Source of the DNA: Oscillospiraceae bacterium
GTDB taxonomy: Bacteria > Bacillota > Clostridia > Oscillospirales > Ruminococcaceae
Length of the DNA: 52,350 bases
Direction: 5' to 3'
NCBI GenBank assembly: GCA_017848125.1
Contig: JAGAJY010000183.1
Span: 1-52,350 of the forward strand
Made by a program: the position numbers and the translations under genes. This document shows, piece after piece, positions 50,462 through 52,350 of this stretch; the stretch's first letter is position 1; each line of letters begins with the position of its first letter. Below the pieces are notes generated by a model. It made no database searches. It was not told where the DNA came from and worked only from the letters and a program-made list of their open reading frames with translations.

Positions 50462-52163
50462 GAAAATTTCCGCTGCCCTTGCCTGCATTCTTTCGCTTTC
50501 TCTCATTGCAACAGGCTGTGAGCAGACCAGTGAAAGCACAGGAGGAATTCCCGAACTGACTACAACAGTTCCCGAAACCTCTGCCGTTTCCGAAACTACA
50601 GTTCCCGAGGAAACAACTGCTGCTCCCGAAACCACCACCGAGGAGACAACAACAGTTTCTGAGGAGACTTCCGCATCAGAGGAAACCTCTGCTTCCGAAA
50701 CCACAGCTCCCGAAGAGACCTCCGAAACAAGCCAGACTTCGGAAACAGCACAGGAATGGTCAGAGACAGAGCGTACAGCAACTATGTACGTTACCGAGAA
50801 CTGCTATTCCAGAGAAAAGGCTATTATCGGTGCGACTCCCATTTCACAGCATTATGCGGGCGACACCGTTGAGATAACCGCTATCACCGACACAGGCTAC
50901 TACAAGCTTGCTCAGGGCGGCTTTATCCACTCGGATTATCTTTCCGAGGAAAAGCCTGCCGAGACTACTGCGGCTACCACGACCACAGCTTATGAAACAG
51001 AAGCTCCCGATGATATAGACTGGGGCAATTCCAATGATTCGGGCAGCTCTGATGACTCAGGCTTCTCAGACCCTGTAAGCTCCGGCTCAAACAGCTTCGG
51101 CGAGGCTATTGAAACTCCCGGATATAACATCAAATCCTCCTCACGCTATGCATACAAGCAGCTTTCTGCGGCAGAGCAGCAGCTTTATGACAAGTACGTT
51201 GCCGCTGTAAAGAGCCTTGAAAGCGTTGTTGAAGTTCCCAGCGGTCTTACCTCCGAGCAGGTGGTAAAGGTTTATACCATTGTTTATGATAACGAGCCTC
51301 AGCTTTTCTGGATGGGTAACTCCATATCCGCAGGAACTTCCTTTGCAACTCTTTCCTACAAGACAACCGACAGAAACGAAATAAGCGCAATGCAGTCTGA
51401 GATAAACAATGCCGCATCCTCCATAATCAACAAGGCAAGCAAGTACAGCGGCACTGTTTCAAAGCTTAAAGTATTTTTTGATTCCATCGTTCTCCAGAGC
51501 GAATTCAGCAAGTCTGAATCAGGCTATAACTGCTCTATCTACAACGGTCTTACTGCAAAGGGTGCTATCCAGTGTGCAGGCTACGCTAAGACAATGCAGT
51601 ACCTCTGCGACCTTGCAGGCATTGAATCCTGCGTGGTAAGAGGCTCTGACAAGGACGGAAATTCCCACGCATGGAATGTGGTTTACTGTGAAAACGGCTA
51701 CTACAATCTTGACTCCACATGGGGCGACCCGGTTAACAGCTTCGGTTCAAGCTACATACAGTATGAGTTCTTCCTTGTACCCGATTCATGGATACACAAC
51801 ATCACACACTACAACGTAAGCTATCTCCTGAGAAGCAGCGGCGCTGTAAAGCTCTTTACTCCTCCTGCCTGCACAAAGGAGGCTTGCAACTACTTTGCGG
51901 CTTACAACAAGCTCTATGATTCAAAGGCTGACGCAGAGGCTGCTATGTATGCGGCGATAGACGAAGCTATTGCAGGCGGCAAGCACGTTGCAGAGGTCCG
52001 TGTAAGCTCCAAGGACGTTTACGACACCCTTATGAGCGACGACTATTTCAGAACATTCCAGAAATACGCAAAGGGCAAGTCCTCCAATGTAAAGCAGATC
52101 CAGAGACAGAAGTCATTTACATCGGGCGTTCAGGTAGTTCACTACGATATAGTTTATAACTAA
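50442..52163 (+). CDS. Lipoprotein with SH3-like and transglutaminase-like domains
   Basis: Surface lipoprotein of 573 residues. The signal peptide ends in IATGC (Cys26). A Thr/Ser/Glu linker follows (about 27-110), then an SH3b-like domain (MYVTENCYSREKAIIG to GGFIHSDYL), a second Ser/Asp-rich linker (about 170-220) and a transglutaminase-like domain with the triad C378 (AIQCAGYAK), H409 (SHAWNVV) and D424 (NLDSTWGD). It could be a peptidase or cross-linking enzyme of the cell surface; the substrate is unknown. ATG 50442 follows AAAGGAG inside the end of the CorC gene. Confidence 0.9.
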   Translation: MRTTNSKKISAALACILSLSLIATGCEQTSESTGGIPELTTTVPETSAVSETTVPEETTAAPETTTEETTTVSEETSASEETSASETTAPEETSETSQTSETAQEWSETERTATMYVTENCYSREKAIIGATPISQHYAGDTVEITAITDTGYYKLAQGGFIHSDYLSEEKPAETTAATTTTAYETEAPDDIDWGNSNDSGSSDDSGFSDPVSSGSNSFGEAIETPGYNIKSSSRYAYKQLSAAEQQLYDKYVAAVKSLESVVEVPSGLTSEQVVKVYTIVYDNEPQLFWMGNSISAGTSFATLSYKTTDRNEISAMQSEINNAASSIINKASKYSGTVSKLKVFFDSIVLQSEFSKSESGYNCSIYNGLTAKGAIQCAGYAKTMQYLCDLAGIESCVVRGSDKDGNSHAWNVVYCENGYYNLDSTWGDPVNSFGSSYIQYEFFLVPDSWIHNITHYNVSYLLRSSGAVKLFTPPACTKEACNYFAAYNKLYDSKADAEAAMYAAIDEAIAGGKHVAEVRVSSKDVYDTLMSDDYFRTFQKYAKGKSSNVKQIQRQKSFTSGVQVVHYDIVYN

Positions 52164-52194
52164 TAAATATAAAAGTAAGAAAGGATAATCCAAA

Positions 52195-52350
52195 ATGAAG
52201 AAGAAAAGAATATCTGCACTTTGTGCGGCACTCCTCGTAACCGCATCTATGTTCTCAGGCTGCGGTAATAAGACTGATGAAAGCGTTTCGGAAGAAACTA
52301 CCATCAACATCATTCAGGACGGCACTGAAGCTCCTGTCAGCGAAAGCGGC
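52195..52350 (+). CDS. Lipoprotein, N-terminal part only (runs off the window)
   Basis: ATG 52195 follows AAAGGATAATCC, 31 bases after the transglutaminase-like gene. The 52 visible residues are a lipoprotein signal peptide (MKKKRISALCAALLVTAS) with lipobox FSGC and the start of an acidic linker (DESVSEETTINIIQDGTE). This resembles the N terminus of the upstream lipoprotein, so it may be a second member of the same group; nothing more can be said. Confidence 0.8.
   Translation, partial: MKKKRISALCAALLVTASMFSGCGNKTDESVSEETTINIIQDGTEAPVSESG

Overview
The window looks like a chromosomal piece of a Ruminococcus-type bacterium (Clostridia, Oscillospiraceae). I infer this from the moderate GC content, the strong AAAGGAG ribosome sites with ATG, GTG and TTG starts, the glycan-degrading gene set (GH94, GH27, GH43), two sugar ABC importers without their own ATPase, Thr/Glu-rich lipoprotein linkers and the Clostridia-type MVF-mazG-hup-rqcP cluster. 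No phage, conjugative element, CRISPR array or rRNA operon is visible. The ends of the window cut two genes: an M14 peptidase on the left and a small lipoprotein on the right.

Layout. 1-2.9 kb (minus): MATE exporter, tandem GNAT protein and M14 peptidase, all overlapping. 3-9.4 kb (plus): one polyamine operon (speD, a speA-like decarboxylase, speE, speB) that runs with almost no gaps into a ClC channel, a nitroreductase and a Nudix hydrolase; prfB follows. 10.7-15.1 kb (mostly minus): a palindromic repeat, glmS, Nudix, a metallo-beta-lactamase-fold protein, tRNA-Leu(GAG) and an orphan amino-acid binding lipoprotein. 15.5-24.1 kb: a highly expressed GH94 disaccharide phosphorylase (plus), a structured inverted-repeat element, a phosphopantetheinyl transferase, an SCP2-like protein, and a sugar ABC importer headed by its LacI-type regulator. 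24.5-27.7 kb (minus): rqcP, hup, mazG and an MVF flippase. 27.8-31.8 kb: aminotransferase, trpS, an unknown membrane protein and DegV. 32.1-37.1 kb (plus): a second sugar ABC importer without ATPase and a PAS-GGDEF-EAL protein. 37.1-43.5 kb (minus): a BrnT/BrnA toxin-antitoxin pair, an AI-2E family transporter, cardiolipin synthase, uvrB and a LysR regulator. 43.7-52.35 kb: GH27 and GH43 glycosidases with a divergent AraC regulator, an enolase, a CorC-type membrane protein and two lipoproteins, one with a transglutaminase-like domain.

How the genes work together. The sugar genes form at least two regulated units. LacI-type operator sequences with an AAACGTTT core lie before the GH94 gene and at the lacI promoter, which suggests uptake by the ABC importer followed by intracellular phosphorolysis. 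GH43 and GH27 face an AraC regulator and would trim arabinose- or galactose-decorated side chains. Promoters close to the sigma-A consensus (TTGACA, 17 bases, TATAAT) can be read before most operons, several with a TGG extension just upstream of the -10 box.

The least explained parts are non-coding. There is a ~410-base inverted-repeat element with seven consecutive hairpins (17926-18335), and a palindromic repeat with two copies sharing 74 identical bases (10751-10852 and 37714-37787). A 25-base segment is shared by the 17.96 kb and 37.70 kb loci. The brnTA locus sits between two near-identical direct copies of a terminator hairpin. One gene at 30.09 kb appears to use an ATA start codon.
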